This document shows positions 35,137-44,795 of a stretch of 64,000 nt of DNA, piece by piece; positions within the stretch are counted from its first letter, which is position 1; every line of letters starts with the position of its first letter. This stretch comes from Halobacteriales archaeon QH_7_65_31. GTDB lineage: Archaea; Halobacteriota; Halobacteria; Halobacteriales; Haloarculaceae. Where the stretch lies: the NCBI GenBank assembly GCA_003021785.1, contig PXQU01000016.1, forward strand, positions 231,101-295,100, read 5' to 3'. Under the pieces are notes generated by a model. It ran no database searches, had not been told where the DNA came from, and saw only the letters and a program-made list of their open reading frames with translations. A program made the translations under genes and the position numbers.

Positions 35137-36120
35137 ATGACAACGTCGAGTGCTCCCGGCAAGGTGTACCTGTTCGGGGAGCACGCGGTCGTCTACGGCG
35201 AGCCGGCGGTTCCGTGTGCGGTCGATCGCCGCGCGCGCGTCACCGTCGAACAGCGCGACGACAGCCGGATACGCGTCGAAGCCGACGATCTCTCGCTCGA
35301 CGGGTTCACCGTCACGTACGGCGAGAATCCCGACGACGCCGACGTGAACGTACCCGGTGATCTCGTCGCGGCGGCGACGGGCTACGTCGACGGGGCGGTC
35401 GCGCAGGCACGCGACGCCGCCGGCGTCCCCGATGCCGGCTTCTCCGTCACCATCGAGTCGGCCATCCCGCTCGGTGCGGGGCTTGGGTCGTCTGCGGCCG
35501 TCGCCGTCGCCGGTATCGACGCCGCCACCCGTGCGCTCGGGGTCGAGCTCTCCTGCGGGGAGCTCGCCGATCGCGCCTACCGCGTCGAACACGACGTACA
35601 GGAGGGACAGGCCTCCCGCGCGGACACGTTCTGCTCGACGATGGGCGGAGCCGTTCGCGTCGAGGGAGACGCGTGCGAACGGCTCCCCGAGCCGCCGGAC
35701 CTCCCGTTCGTAATCGGTTACGACGGCGGGACCGGCGACACCGGCGAGCTCGTGGCCGGGGTTCGCGCCCTCCGCGAGCGGTACGGGTTCGCCGCCGACA
35801 CCGTCGAATCGATCGGCGACCTCGTCCGCGAGGGCGAGCGCGCGCTCCGCGAGGGCGACGTCGCGCGGCTCGGCGAGCTGATGGACTACAACCACGGTCT
35901 CCTCTCGGCGCTCGGCGTCTCCGCGCGGTCGCTGGACGCGATGGTGTGGGCCGCTCGCGACGCCGGCGCGACCGGCGTGAAGCTGACCGGCGCCGGCGGC
36001 GGCGGCTGTGTCGTCGCGCTCGACGAGACGGACGCGACCGAGACAGCACTGGAGTACACGCCCGGCTGCGAGTCGGCGTTCCGGGCCGAACTCGACGCGG
36101 AGGGGGTTCGGCGTGAGTAG
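35137..36120 (+). CDS. mvk: mevalonate kinase
   Basis: A 327-residue GHMP kinase in the archaeal mevalonate pathway. It has APGKVYLFGEHAVVYGEPAV at the N-terminus, the phosphate loop IPLGAGLGSSAAVAVAGIDA at about 110-128, and the C-terminal GVKLTGAGGGGCVVALDE. It supplies mevalonate 5-phosphate for the archaeal route that ends with isopentenyl phosphate kinase, whose gene overlaps by 8 bases. Confidence 0.95.
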   Translation: MTTSSAPGKVYLFGEHAVVYGEPAVPCAVDRRARVTVEQRDDSRIRVEADDLSLDGFTVTYGENPDDADVNVPGDLVAAATGYVDGAVAQARDAAGVPDAGFSVTIESAIPLGAGLGSSAAVAVAGIDAATRALGVELSCGELADRAYRVEHDVQEGQASRADTFCSTMGGAVRVEGDACERLPEPPDLPFVIGYDGGTGDTGELVAGVRALRERYGFAADTVESIGDLVREGERALREGDVARLGELMDYNHGLLSALGVSARSLDAMVWAARDAGATGVKLTGAGGGGCVVALDETDATETALEYTPGCESAFRAELDAEGVRRE

Positions 36121-36865
36121 CCCGACGGTCCTCAAGCTCGGCGGGAGCGTCGTCACGGAGAAAGACCAGCCGGAGACGGTCGCGACGGCGCGGCTCGACG
36201 AACTCGCTGCTGTTATCGCTGAGTTCGACGGCTCGCTCGTCGTCGTCCACGGCGGCGGGAGCTTCGGCCACCACCACGCCAGCGCACACGGCGTCTCTCG
36301 GACGACGGGAAGCCGCGACCCGGCGGCGGCTCGCGATATCACGAACGCGATGCGTACTCTCAACGATGCGATCGTCGACGCGCTCGCTGACGCCGGCGTT
36401 CCTGCGGTCCCGGTCCACCCGTTCTCGGTGGCCGCGCGCGACAGCGACGCTGACCTGTCGCTTCCGACGGCGAGCGTCGAGGCGATGCTCGATGCCGGAC
36501 TCGTCCCCGTGCTGCACGGCGACGTGGTCGCACACGCCGGTGAGGGCGTGAGCATCCTCTCGGGCGACGAGCTGGTCGTCGCTCTCGCCGACGCGTTCGG
36601 AGCCGCGCGCGTCGGCCTCTGTTCCGCCGTTCCCGGGGTGTTAGACGGCGACGGCGACGTGGTTCCGCGTATCGACTCCTTCGACGACGTGGCACATCTC
36701 CTCGGCGGGAGCGACGCGACGGACGTGACTGGCGGGATGGCGACGAAGGTCCGAGAGCTGCTCGCGCTCGAATCACCGGCGTACATCTTCGATGTTGATG
36801 GGGTTGCTCCGTTCCTTACGGGAGCAGGACCCGGAACACGTATCGGCCAGTCGTCTCAAGACTGA
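36113..36865 (+). CDS. ipk: isopentenyl phosphate kinase
   Basis: A 250-residue amino acid kinase-fold enzyme that makes isopentenyl diphosphate from isopentenyl phosphate in the archaeal mevalonate variant. VLKLGGSVVTEKDQPETV is at the N-terminus, and LVVVHGGGSFGHHHASAHG near residue 42 carries the diagnostic catalytic histidine of IPK. AVPGVLDGDGDVVPRID and TGGMATKVRELLAL follow. The start GTG 36113 overlaps mvk, so the pair is coupled. Confidence 0.94.
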   Translation: MSSPTVLKLGGSVVTEKDQPETVATARLDELAAVIAEFDGSLVVVHGGGSFGHHHASAHGVSRTTGSRDPAAARDITNAMRTLNDAIVDALADAGVPAVPVHPFSVAARDSDADLSLPTASVEAMLDAGLVPVLHGDVVAHAGEGVSILSGDELVVALADAFGAARVGLCSAVPGVLDGDGDVVPRIDSFDDVAHLLGGSDATDVTGGMATKVRELLALESPAYIFDVDGVAPFLTGAGPGTRIGQSSQD

Positions 36866-36908
36866 ACAGGTTCATGTGGAGTCAACGTGCGGACGACGGT
36901 GACCTGCG

Positions 36909-37700
36909 ATGAACACACTGCTCCTCGCCGGTGGCATACTCGCCACTGCCGTCGGTAGCTACTTCGGCTACTCGGGCTGGCAGCGGCGGGCGCTGCGAGA
37001 TCTCATCGAAGCGACCGAGACCACTGACATCCTCGGGGTGACACCCGGCCCGGTCGAAGTCGTCGGACAGAGCGAGCCGACGGAGGACGGCCCGTTTCCC
37101 GCACCGTTCACCGACGAGGAGGTAGTCGCCGCCTCGTGGGAGGTCGAGGAGTGGGAGGAGTCGGGCAAGCAGTCCTCGTGGCGCACGGAGGGATCGGGGA
37201 CGTACGCGACGCCCTTTTATGTGGACGACGGGACCGACCGCGTGCTCGTCCGCCCGGAGGCGGCGACACTGGACTTCGACCCCGCCGACGAATGGAACCG
37301 CGAGATCGGCGTCGATAAGCCGCTGCCGGAACCGATAGAGCGGTTTCTCGCGATGGATTCGACGCCGGACGGCCCGAGTGAGGCGTTCATCAAATCCCTC
37401 GATTTCGGTCAACAGGTCGGTGACCGACGATACACGCAGAACACCATCTCGACGGGCGAGCAGCTGTACGTGCTCGGGACGGCGACCCGAGTTGGGGCGT
37501 CGTCGTTCGGTGCGAACGACTTCGAGCTCGTCGCGAGTGCCGACGACGGTCACCGTGATGCAGAGCGGTTCGTCGTCTCGAATCGGTCGGAATCGGCACT
37601 CGTTGACGCACAGTCGTCGTCTGCACGCTGGCGGCTGGTCGGGGGTGTCGTCGTGGTACTGCTTGGACTCTCGCTGCTCGTCACCGGCGTCCTCGCTTGA
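36909..37700 (+). CDS. GIDE-domain membrane protein (eukaryotic E3 ligase MUL1-like, no RING)
   Basis: A 263-residue protein with transmembrane helices at both ends: LLLAGGILATAVGSYFGYSG at residue 4 and RLVGGVVVVLLGLSLLVTGV near 243. The intervening domain (TPGPVEVVGQSEPTEDGPFP, VAASWEVEEWEESGKQSSWR, TISTGEQLYVLGTATRVG) matches the GIDE/BAM domain of mitochondrial E3 ligase MUL1. No RING finger is present, so ligase activity is not implied. Its place between ipk and RNase J may be incidental. Confidence 0.8.
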   Translation: MNTLLLAGGILATAVGSYFGYSGWQRRALRDLIEATETTDILGVTPGPVEVVGQSEPTEDGPFPAPFTDEEVVAASWEVEEWEESGKQSSWRTEGSGTYATPFYVDDGTDRVLVRPEAATLDFDPADEWNREIGVDKPLPEPIERFLAMDSTPDGPSEAFIKSLDFGQQVGDRRYTQNTISTGEQLYVLGTATRVGASSFGANDFELVASADDGHRDAERFVVSNRSESALVDAQSSSARWRLVGGVVVVLLGLSLLVTGVLA

Positions 37701-37761
37701 CGCGACCGGCGACCCACGACACTTTTACCGCTGGGCGAGAGAAATCAGAGTAACCGAGACG

Positions 37762-37789
37762 CGGTCGCCCCGGACCAAGCGGGCGACCG
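37762..37789 (+). promoter_or_regulatory. 9-bp stem hairpin in the RNase J upstream region
   Basis: CGGTCGCCC at 37762-37770 is an exact inverted complement of GGGCGACCG at 37781-37789 with a 10-base loop. It sits within the 216-base gap before RNase J, which is long for a haloarchaeal gene, and may form a structured leader. A weak T-rich promoter-like CTTTTACC lies near 37722. Confidence 0.4.
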
Positions 37790-37905
37790 GCTTCGACAGC
37801 GTGGACAGTCGGCGTCGGGCCACTGCTCCAGTCGGCTGTCACCCGCGCGTGCCGTAGCGGACGACAGTTGCGGGTACTCGCCGGTCGCACTCGTGGCGGC
37901 CCCTC

Positions 37906-37910
37906 GGAGG
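37906..37910 (+). promoter_or_regulatory. Shine-Dalgarno sequence of RNase J
   Basis: GGAGG lies 7 bases before ATG 37917. Most genes here are leaderless or coupled, so a clear ribosome-binding site points to a leadered transcript and fixes this start over an in-frame upstream frame. Confidence 0.6.
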
Positions 37911-37916
37911 AAACCT

Positions 37917-39269
37917 ATGGAAATCGATATCGCAACAATCGGCGGCTACGAGGAAGTGGGTCGGCAGATGACTGCCGTCCGCGCTGGCGACGACATCGTC
38001 ATCTTCGACATGGGGCTGAACCTGTCGAAGGTCCTCATCCACGACAACGTAGAGACGGAACGAATGCATAGTCTGGACCTCATCGACATGGGGGCGATTC
38101 CGGACGACCGAGTGATGAGCGACCTCGAAGGTGACGTGCAGGCTATCGTGCCGACCCACGGCCACCTCGACCACATCGGCGCTATCTCGAAGCTCGCACA
38201 CCGGTACGACGCACCGATCGTCGCCTCGCCGTTCACCATCGAGCTGGTCAAACAGCAGATCGAGGGCGAACAGAAGTTCGGCGTCGACAACGACCTCCAG
38301 AAGATGGAGGCCGGCGAGATGATCGAGATCGGTGACTCAGGCAACGTCCAGCTGGAGTTCGTCAACGTCACCCACTCCATCATCGACGCGATCAACCCGG
38401 TCGTCCACACGCCAGAGGGCGCGATCGTCTACGGGCTCGACAAGCGGATGGACCACACCCCGGTTATCGGCGATCCAATCGACATGGAGCGGTTCCGCGA
38501 GATCGGTCGCGAGGGCAACGGCGTGCTCGCGTACATGGAAGACTGTACCAACGCCGGACGCAAGGGACGGACGCCCTCTGAATCGACCGCACGCGGCCAC
38601 CTGAAGGACGTGATGGGGTCCGTCGAGGATTACGACGGCGGGATCGTCGCGACGACGTTCTCCTCACACATCGCTCGCGTCAGCTCGCTCGTCGAGTTCG
38701 CGAAGGATATGGGCCGGCAGCCGGTCCTGCTCGGCCGCTCGATGGAGAAGTACTCCGGCACGGCAGAGCGGCTCGGCTTCGTCGACTTCCCCGACGACGT
38801 GGGGATGTACGGCCACCGCAAGTCCGTCGATCGCACGTTCAAGCGAATCATGAACGAGGGGAAGGAGAACTTCCTCCCCATCGTGACGGGCCATCAGGGC
38901 GAGCCGCGTGCGATGTTGACGCGGATGGGCCGCGGCGAGACGCCGTACCAGCTCGACGAGGGTGACAAGGTGCTGTTCTCGGCGCGCGTCATCCCGGAGC
39001 CGACCAACGAAGGCCAGCGCTACCAGTCCGAGAAGCTGCTCGGCATGCAGGGCGCACGCATCTACGACGACATCCACGTGTCGGGCCACCTGCGCGAGGA
39101 GGGTCACTATCAGATGCTCGACGCGCTCGAACCAGAGAACCTCATCCCGGCCCACCAAGACATGAAGGGATTCGCACCGTACGTCGATCTCGCAGCAAGC
39201 AAGGGGTACACGCTCGGGCGTGACCTCCACGTGACGCGCAACGGCAACATCATCAATCTCGTCGAATGA
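37917..39269 (+). CDS. rnj: ribonuclease J (archaeal beta-CASP nuclease)
   Basis: A 450-residue beta-CASP metallo-beta-lactamase nuclease acting as a 5'-3' exonuclease on RNA. The metal motif HxHxDH is in [17 protein letters not shown] at about residues 79-95. The beta-CASP half includes [20 protein letters not shown] and [15 protein letters not shown], and [18 protein letters not shown] is near the C-terminus. The length equals archaeal RNase J1. Its stop overlaps the GGPP synthase ATG by 4 bases. Confidence 0.95.
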   Translation: MEIDIATIGGYEEVGRQMTAVRAGDDIVIFDMGLNLSKVLIHDNVETERMHSLDLIDMGAIPDDRVMSDLEGDVQAIVPTHGHLDHIGAISKLAHRYDAPIVASPFTIELVKQQIEGEQKFGVDNDLQKMEAGEMIEIGDSGNVQLEFVNVTHSIIDAINPVVHTPEGAIVYGLDKRMDHTPVIGDPIDMERFREIGREGNGVLAYMEDCTNAGRKGRTPSESTARGHLKDVMGSVEDYDGGIVATTFSSHIARVSSLVEFAKDMGRQPVLLGRSMEKYSGTAERLGFVDFPDDVGMYGHRKSVDRTFKRIMNEGKENFLPIVTGHQGEPRAMLTRMGRGETPYQLDEGDKVLFSARVIPEPTNEGQRYQSEKLLGMQGARIYDDIHVSGHLREEGHYQMLDALEPENLIPAHQDMKGFAPYVDLAASKGYTLGRDLHVTRNGNIINLVE

Positions 39270-40303
39270 GCAGCGAAGAGCGCGTCCGTGCGGCCGTCGA
39301 AGCCCGTCGCGAGGAGGTGAACGACGCGATCGACGAACAGCTGCCGCTGGCGCGACCGGAGCGGCTGTACGAGGCTTCCCGGTATCTCCTCACCGCCGGC
39401 GGGAAGCGACTGCGCCCGACGCTCCTGCTGCTCGTCGCGGAGGCGCTCACCGATATCGACCCGCAGACGCAGCCGTACCGCTCGTTCCCCGATCTCACCG
39501 GTGAGCCGGTGGACCTGATGAGCGGCGCGGTCGCTATCGAGGTGATCCAGTCGTTCACGCTCATCCACGACGACATCATGGACGACGACAACCTCCGACG
39601 TGGTGTGCCGTCGGTCCATCGCGAGTACGACGTGGGAACGGCCATCCTCGCGGGCGATACGCTCTACTCGAAGGCGTTCGAGTATATGCTGGAGACGGAC
39701 GCGCCCTCGAACCGACAGGTCCGCGCGCTCGACGAGCTGGCAACCACCTGCACCGAAATCTGTGAGGGACAGGCCTTCGACGTGGAGTTCGAAGACCGAA
39801 CGAACGTGACGACCGACGAGTATATGGAGATGGTGGAGCTGAAGACCGCCGTCCTCTACGCCGCAGCGGCGGCGATTCCGGCGATCCTGCTCGGCGCGGA
39901 CGACGAGATCGTCGACGCGCTCCACCAGTACGGGATCGACATCGGGCGCGCGTTCCAGATCCACGACGACGTGCTCGATCTGACGACGCCGTCCGAGACG
40001 CTGGGCAAACAGCGCGGCTCCGATCTCGTCGAGGGGAAACGGACTGCGATCACGCTCCACGCCCGCGAGCAGGGCGTCGATATCGACGGGCTGGTCGAGA
40101 CCGACGACCCCGACGCTGTCACCGAGACGACGATCGACGACGCCGTCGCACGGCTCGAATCAGTCGGCTCGATCGAGTTCGCCCGAGAGCTGGCCGAAGA
40201 ACACGTCGAAAACGGGAAACAGCGGCTCCAGCGGCTCCCCGCCAACGAGGCGCGCTCACTGCTCGAGGATATCGCGGAGTTCCTCATCACCCGAGAGTAC
40301 TGA
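39266..40303 (+). CDS. idsA: geranylgeranyl diphosphate synthase-type polyprenyl synthetase
   Basis: A 345-residue trans-isoprenyl diphosphate synthase producing C20 (or longer) chains for archaeal lipids. The first aspartate-rich motif is [20 protein letters not shown] at about residue 93 and the second is [19 protein letters not shown] at about 232. [17 protein letters not shown] is at residue 45. A small residue five before the first motif fits C20 chain length, though length control was not modelled. Translational overlap with RNase J. Confidence 0.93.
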   Translation: MSSEERVRAAVEARREEVNDAIDEQLPLARPERLYEASRYLLTAGGKRLRPTLLLLVAEALTDIDPQTQPYRSFPDLTGEPVDLMSGAVAIEVIQSFTLIHDDIMDDDNLRRGVPSVHREYDVGTAILAGDTLYSKAFEYMLETDAPSNRQVRALDELATTCTEICEGQAFDVEFEDRTNVTTDEYMEMVELKTAVLYAAAAAIPAILLGADDEIVDALHQYGIDIGRAFQIHDDVLDLTTPSETLGKQRGSDLVEGKRTAITLHAREQGVDIDGLVETDDPDAVTETTIDDAVARLESVGSIEFARELAEEHVENGKQRLQRLPANEARSLLEDIAEFLITREY

Positions 40304-40410
40304 CCGCTCTTTTCTACGCCGTTCGGTGCTCGACCCGCGAGCGCCTCGGTCTGACGCCCACAGTACACCGAACCCAACGCCCTTTTCGCCCGGCCCGCCG
40401 ACGCTCGCGT

Positions 40411-42120
40411 ATGGACGAGCAGCTACGCGAGCAGATCGAACACGCGGCCGAGCGGGCCGCGCTGTTCAACGCGCTCAAACACGACAGCGACGCACAGGTC
40501 GGGGCGATCATGGGGCCGCTCTTGGGGGAGAACCCCGACTTCCGCGAGCACGGCGACCGGATTCCGGGCGTCATCGCGCCCGTCATCGAGCGCGTGAACG
40601 GGCTCGACGAGTCGGAGAAACGCGACCGGCTCGACGAACTCGATCCCGAGGCCGTCGAGGAGCTGGCGAGCGAAGACGAGGGCGACGAGCACGCCCTGCC
40701 GGAGCTCTCGAACACCGACGGCGGCGTGAAGATGCGTGCGGCCCCGAACCCGAACGGCCCGTGGCACATCGGCCACGCGCGGATGCCCGCCGTCATCGGC
40801 ACGTACGCCGAGCGGTACGACGGGGAGTTCATCGTCCGGTTCGACGACACCGACCCGGAGACGAAACGCCCCGATCTCGACGCGTACGACGCGATACTCG
40901 AGGACATCGAGTATCTCGGCTTCGAGCCGAGCGAGGTGTACCGCGCCAGCGACCGGCTCGACATCTACTACGAGCACGCTCGCGAGCTGATCGACGCCGG
41001 CGGAGCCTACACCTGTACCTGCCCGCAGGACGAGTTCTCGGAGCTGAAGAACGGCGGCGAGGCGTGTCCCCACCGCGGGAAAGACCGATCGACAGTCCGC
41101 GAGGAGTTCGACGCGATGGTCGACGGCGAGTACGAGTCGGGCGACATCGTGCTCCGCGTGCGGACGGACATCGAGCACAAGAACCCCGCACTCCGGGACT
41201 TCGTCGCCTTCCGGATGATCGATACGCCACACCCCCGCGAGGCGGCCGCGGCGTACCGATGCTGGCCGATGCTCGATTTCCAGTCGGGGATCGACGACCA
41301 CCTGACGGGCGTCACCCACATCATCCGCGGCATCGACCTACAGGACTCCGCGAAGAAACAGCGGTTCGTCTACGACTACTTCGGCTGGGAGTACCCCGAG
41401 GTCGTCCACTGGGGCCACGTGCAGGTCGACGAGTACGACGTGACGCTGTCCACCTCGACGCTGAAAGCGAAGATCGAAGCCGGCGAGTACGACGGCTGGG
41501 ACGACCCGCGCGTGCCGACGATCAAATCGCTCCGCCGTCGCGGGATTCGCGGGCAGGCGATCGTGGACGCGATGGTCGAACTCGGCACGTCCACCTCCGA
41601 CGTCGATCTCCCGATGTCGAACGTCTACGCGCACAACCGCGAACTCGTCGACGACGAGACGGACCGCGCGTTCGCCGTCCGCGAAGGGGTGCGGTTCGAG
41701 ATCGCCGGCGGTCCCGACGCCGCCCACCCGCCGGTCCACCCCGACTTCGAGGAACGCGGCAAGCGCGAAATTCCGGTCGGTGATTCGGTCATGCTTGAAC
41801 CCGACGACGTGCCGGAGGTGGGCGAGCGCGTCTGGCTCAAGGGGTTCGGTCCGTTCGGTCGGGAGGGGGATACGCTCGTCTACACCGACGAGTCGATCGA
41901 CATCGTGCGCGAGACGGGCGTCCCCGTCGTCCACTGGGTCCCGACGGACGGCTCCGTCTCCGTCCGACTGCGAACGATGGACGGCGACGTGGCCTGCTTC
42001 GGTGAGCCGGGCATCGAGTCGTACGAGCCGGGCGAGCGACTCCAGTTCGAGCGCATCGGCTTCGTTCGCGTCGACGAACAGACCGACCGCGAGACGACCG
42101 TCTACTTCACCCACGAGTGA
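40411..42120 (+). CDS. gltX: glutamate--tRNA ligase (archaeal, possibly non-discriminating)
   Basis: A 569-residue class I synthetase of archaeal/eukaryotic GluRS/GlnRS type. The HIGH motif is APNPNGPWHIGHARMPAVIG near residue 110; FIVRFDDTDPETKRPDLDAY follows. The KMSKS-like loop is VTLSTSTLKAKIEAGEYDG near 350. C-terminal beta-barrels bind the anticodon. Archaea commonly use GluRS on tRNA-Gln too, with correction by an amidotransferase, which is knowledge of the family and not seen here. Confidence 0.95.
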   Translation: MDEQLREQIEHAAERAALFNALKHDSDAQVGAIMGPLLGENPDFREHGDRIPGVIAPVIERVNGLDESEKRDRLDELDPEAVEELASEDEGDEHALPELSNTDGGVKMRAAPNPNGPWHIGHARMPAVIGTYAERYDGEFIVRFDDTDPETKRPDLDAYDAILEDIEYLGFEPSEVYRASDRLDIYYEHARELIDAGGAYTCTCPQDEFSELKNGGEACPHRGKDRSTVREEFDAMVDGEYESGDIVLRVRTDIEHKNPALRDFVAFRMIDTPHPREAAAAYRCWPMLDFQSGIDDHLTGVTHIIRGIDLQDSAKKQRFVYDYFGWEYPEVVHWGHVQVDEYDVTLSTSTLKAKIEAGEYDGWDDPRVPTIKSLRRRGIRGQAIVDAMVELGTSTSDVDLPMSNVYAHNRELVDDETDRAFAVREGVRFEIAGGPDAAHPPVHPDFEERGKREIPVGDSVMLEPDDVPEVGERVWLKGFGPFGREGDTLVYTDESIDIVRETGVPVVHWVPTDGSVSVRLRTMDGDVACFGEPGIESYEPGERLQFERIGFVRVDEQTDRETTVYFTHE

Positions 42121-42183
42121 TCTCGGAGCAGTCGATTATTTTACGCCGGGCGTGGTGACCAGTCGTATGCGAGTGAGTCAGCC

Positions 42184-43362
42184 GTGACCGACGCGTATCT
42201 CGTCGGCGCGGGCCAGTCAGCGTACGGGAGCTTTCCCGACGAGTCCTACCGGTCGTTATTCGCGACAGCCTACGAGCACACCATCGACTCCGTTCCCGAC
42301 GGTATCGACCCCGACCGCATCGACGAGGCGGTCGTCGGGACGCTCGGCGTCGGCGGTCGCCAGCTCGGACTCGCCGGGCCGGCCGTCACCGAACACGTCG
42401 GACTCCACGGCGTCCCGACGACGCGCGTCGAGAACGCGTGTGCCGCCTCTGGGTACGCCGTCCGACAGGCGGTACAGGCCGTCAAATCTGGGATGGCAGA
42501 CGTGGTGTTGGCCGGCGGCGTCGAGATCATGACCGACGCCTCCGGTGACGCCGTCCGGTACTGGCTCGGCGTCTCCGGCGAGACCGAGTGGGAGCGGCTC
42601 TCCGGGACGACCTTCTCGGGCGTCTACGCCCAGATGGCTTCCGCGCATATGCGCGAACACGGCACGACGGCAGAGCAGCTCTCACACGTCGCCGTCAAGA
42701 ACCACGCGAACGGCGCGAAGAACCCCAAGGCTCAGCTCGGGTTCGAGTGCACGCTCGACGACGCGATGAACGCCCCGACCGTCGCGGACCCGCTCACTCT
42801 CTATCACTGCTGTCCGACGACCGACGGTGCGGCGGCGGCGCTCGTCGTCAGCGAAGACGTGGTCGAGGAGTTCACCGACGATCCGATCCGTATCGCCGGC
42901 GTCGGGGCCTCCTCCGACCGCGTCGGTCTGTTCCAGCGCGACACGTACTCCGGCGTCCCGGCCTCGAAACGCGCGGCCGACGAGGCGTACGCGATGGCCG
43001 ACCGCTCCGTCGATGACCTCGACTTCGCCGAGGTACACGACTGCTTCGCCATCGCCGAGCTGATGGCCTACGAGGATCTCGGCCTGTGTGCCCGCGGCGA
43101 AGCCGGACGCTACATCGAGTCCGGCGCGACCCGTCTCGACGGTGCGATGCCGGTCAACACCTCGGGCGGGCTGAAGGCGAAGGGCCACCCGATCGGCGCG
43201 ACCGGCGCGGGACAGGTGGTCGAGGCGTACAAACAGCTCTCCGGGCAGGCGGGCGACCGCCAGCTGGACGATCCGACGGTGGGGCTCACCCACAACGTCG
43301 GCGGCTCCGGCGGTGCGGCCGTCGTCCACGTCTTCGAGCGAGAGCAGGAGGTGGACGGATGA
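42184..43362 (+). CDS. thiolase family protein (acetyl-CoA acetyltransferase)
   Basis: A 392-residue thiolase starting at GTG 42184. The nucleophile is in TRVENACAASGYAVRQAVQA near residue 85; VHDCFAIAELMAYEDLGL and GGLKAKGHPIGATGAGQVV supply the other catalytic signatures. It overlaps the downstream fused protein by 4 bases, so a complex of thiolase with the HMGCS-like/DUF35 chain is likely, as in archaeal thiolase-DUF35-HMGCS assemblies. Confidence 0.9.
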   Translation: MTDAYLVGAGQSAYGSFPDESYRSLFATAYEHTIDSVPDGIDPDRIDEAVVGTLGVGGRQLGLAGPAVTEHVGLHGVPTTRVENACAASGYAVRQAVQAVKSGMADVVLAGGVEIMTDASGDAVRYWLGVSGETEWERLSGTTFSGVYAQMASAHMREHGTTAEQLSHVAVKNHANGAKNPKAQLGFECTLDDAMNAPTVADPLTLYHCCPTTDGAAAALVVSEDVVEEFTDDPIRIAGVGASSDRVGLFQRDTYSGVPASKRAADEAYAMADRSVDDLDFAEVHDCFAIAELMAYEDLGLCARGEAGRYIESGATRLDGAMPVNTSGGLKAKGHPIGATGAGQVVEAYKQLSGQAGDRQLDDPTVGLTHNVGGSGGAAVVHVFEREQEVDG

Positions 43363-44756
43363 GCGTCGGCGTCATCGCGGTCGGCGCGTACGCCCCCGAG
43401 TACCGCATCGAGGCCGCCGAGTTCGAGGCGGCGTGGGACTCCTTCGATCCGCCGGGTATCGAGACGACCGCCGTGCCCGACGCCGACGAGGACGCGCTCA
43501 CGATGGGCTGGGAGGCCGCGAACTCTGCCCTCGATGCCGGCGATACGACCGCCGAGTCGGTTGACTGGCTCGCCTTCGCGACGACGACCCCGCCCTCAGA
43601 GGAGGAGGACCTGACCGCACGACTCGGCTCCATGCTCGGCGTGTCGACGGACGCGACTCGCCGCCTCTTCACCGGGAGCACGCGCGCCGGGACGCAGGCG
43701 CTCGACGCCGCGCTCACCGCCGCGCCGGAGTGCGGCTTGGTCGTCGTCTCCGACTGTCCGCGCGGTGAGCCACACGACGCCCGCGAGCACGCCGCTGGAG
43801 CCGGTGCGGCCGCCTTCCTCGTGGGACCGGACGCGCGGGTGACGCTCGTCGAGTCGGCGACCCACACCGAGGCGTATCCCGGAACCCGGTTCCGCGAGCG
43901 CGGGAGCGACACCCTCGATGGCATCGACGCCGGCACGTACGACCGGAACGCGTTCACGCGCCCGCTCGCTGCGGCCGTCGGCGCGGTGGCGACAGACGGA
44001 CTCGACGCGGCGGCCGTCCAGATGCCGGACGGGAAACAGCCCTACCGCGCGGCGAGCGCGATGGGCGTCGAGACGGCGACCGTCCGCGCCGCCGAGACGG
44101 TCTCGACGCTCGGGGACACCGGCGCGGCGTCGGTCCCGCTGGGCGTCGCGACCGCCTTTGACAACGGTGGCGAGCGCGTGCTCGCGGCGTCGTGGGGGTC
44201 GGGTGCGGGAGCAGACGCGATGGTGTTCGAGCGCGACGGCGAGCTACCGGTCTCGCTCGCACTCGGTGGGGATACGTCGCTCGACTACGCCGCCTATCTC
44301 CGTCTCCGGGGCGAGATAACCGCCGACGAGCCGGACGGCGGCGGTGCGTACGTCTCGGTCCCGACGTGGCGGCGTTCGCTCCCGCAGCGACACCGGCTCG
44401 TCGCCGGTCGGTGTCCCGACTGCGGGACGTACGCGTTCCCGCCGGAGGGGGCCTGTCGCGGCTGTGATTCCCTCGTCGCCTTCGAGGACGTTCCGCTCGC
44501 GGGAACGGGGACGGTCGAGGCGAAGACGGAGATCGGTTCCGGGGGCGCGCCGCCGGAGTTCGAGCGGCTCCAGTCCGAGTCCGGCGCGTTCGGCGTGGCG
44601 ATCGTCGCGTTCGACACGCCCGACGACGAGACGGTTAGCAGTCCGACGATGGTCGTCGGCGACGCGACCGTCGGCGACGAGGTCGAGACCGTTCAGCGAG
44701 TCATTTACACGCAGGAGGGCGTGACGCGTTACGGGTTCAAAGTCGCGACGCGGTAG
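43359..44756 (+). CDS. HMG-CoA synthase-like protein fused to DUF35 zinc-ribbon/OB-fold
   Basis: A 465-residue fusion. Residues 1-320 are a thiolase-superfamily HMG-CoA-synthase-like domain (VIAVGAYAPEYRIEAAEF at the start). Residues from about 340 are DUF35, with CPDCGTY and CRGCDSL at about 352-374 and an OB fold. By eye the residues aligned to catalytic Cys (FTGSTRAGTQAL) and His (VQMPDGKQPYRAA) of HMG-CoA synthases are Thr and Gln, so canonical condensation is doubtful. Overlap with the upstream thiolase suggests one complex. Confidence 0.85.
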   Translation: MSVGVIAVGAYAPEYRIEAAEFEAAWDSFDPPGIETTAVPDADEDALTMGWEAANSALDAGDTTAESVDWLAFATTTPPSEEEDLTARLGSMLGVSTDATRRLFTGSTRAGTQALDAALTAAPECGLVVVSDCPRGEPHDAREHAAGAGAAAFLVGPDARVTLVESATHTEAYPGTRFRERGSDTLDGIDAGTYDRNAFTRPLAAAVGAVATDGLDAAAVQMPDGKQPYRAASAMGVETATVRAAETVSTLGDTGAASVPLGVATAFDNGGERVLAASWGSGAGADAMVFERDGELPVSLALGGDTSLDYAAYLRLRGEITADEPDGGGAYVSVPTWRRSLPQRHRLVAGRCPDCGTYAFPPEGACRGCDSLVAFEDVPLAGTGTVEAKTEIGSGGAPPEFERLQSESGAFGVAIVAFDTPDDETVSSPTMVVGDATVGDEVETVQRVIYTQEGVTRYGFKVATR

Positions 44757-44795
44757 GCGGAACGACTTTTCACCCCGCCCCGTGACGGAGGTAGT

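Noticed and set aside
35125..36786. A 553-codon antisense frame over mvk and ipk
   Set aside because: Serine, arginine and threonine rich low-complexity reading typical of shadow frames; both kinases are firmly recognised on the other strand.
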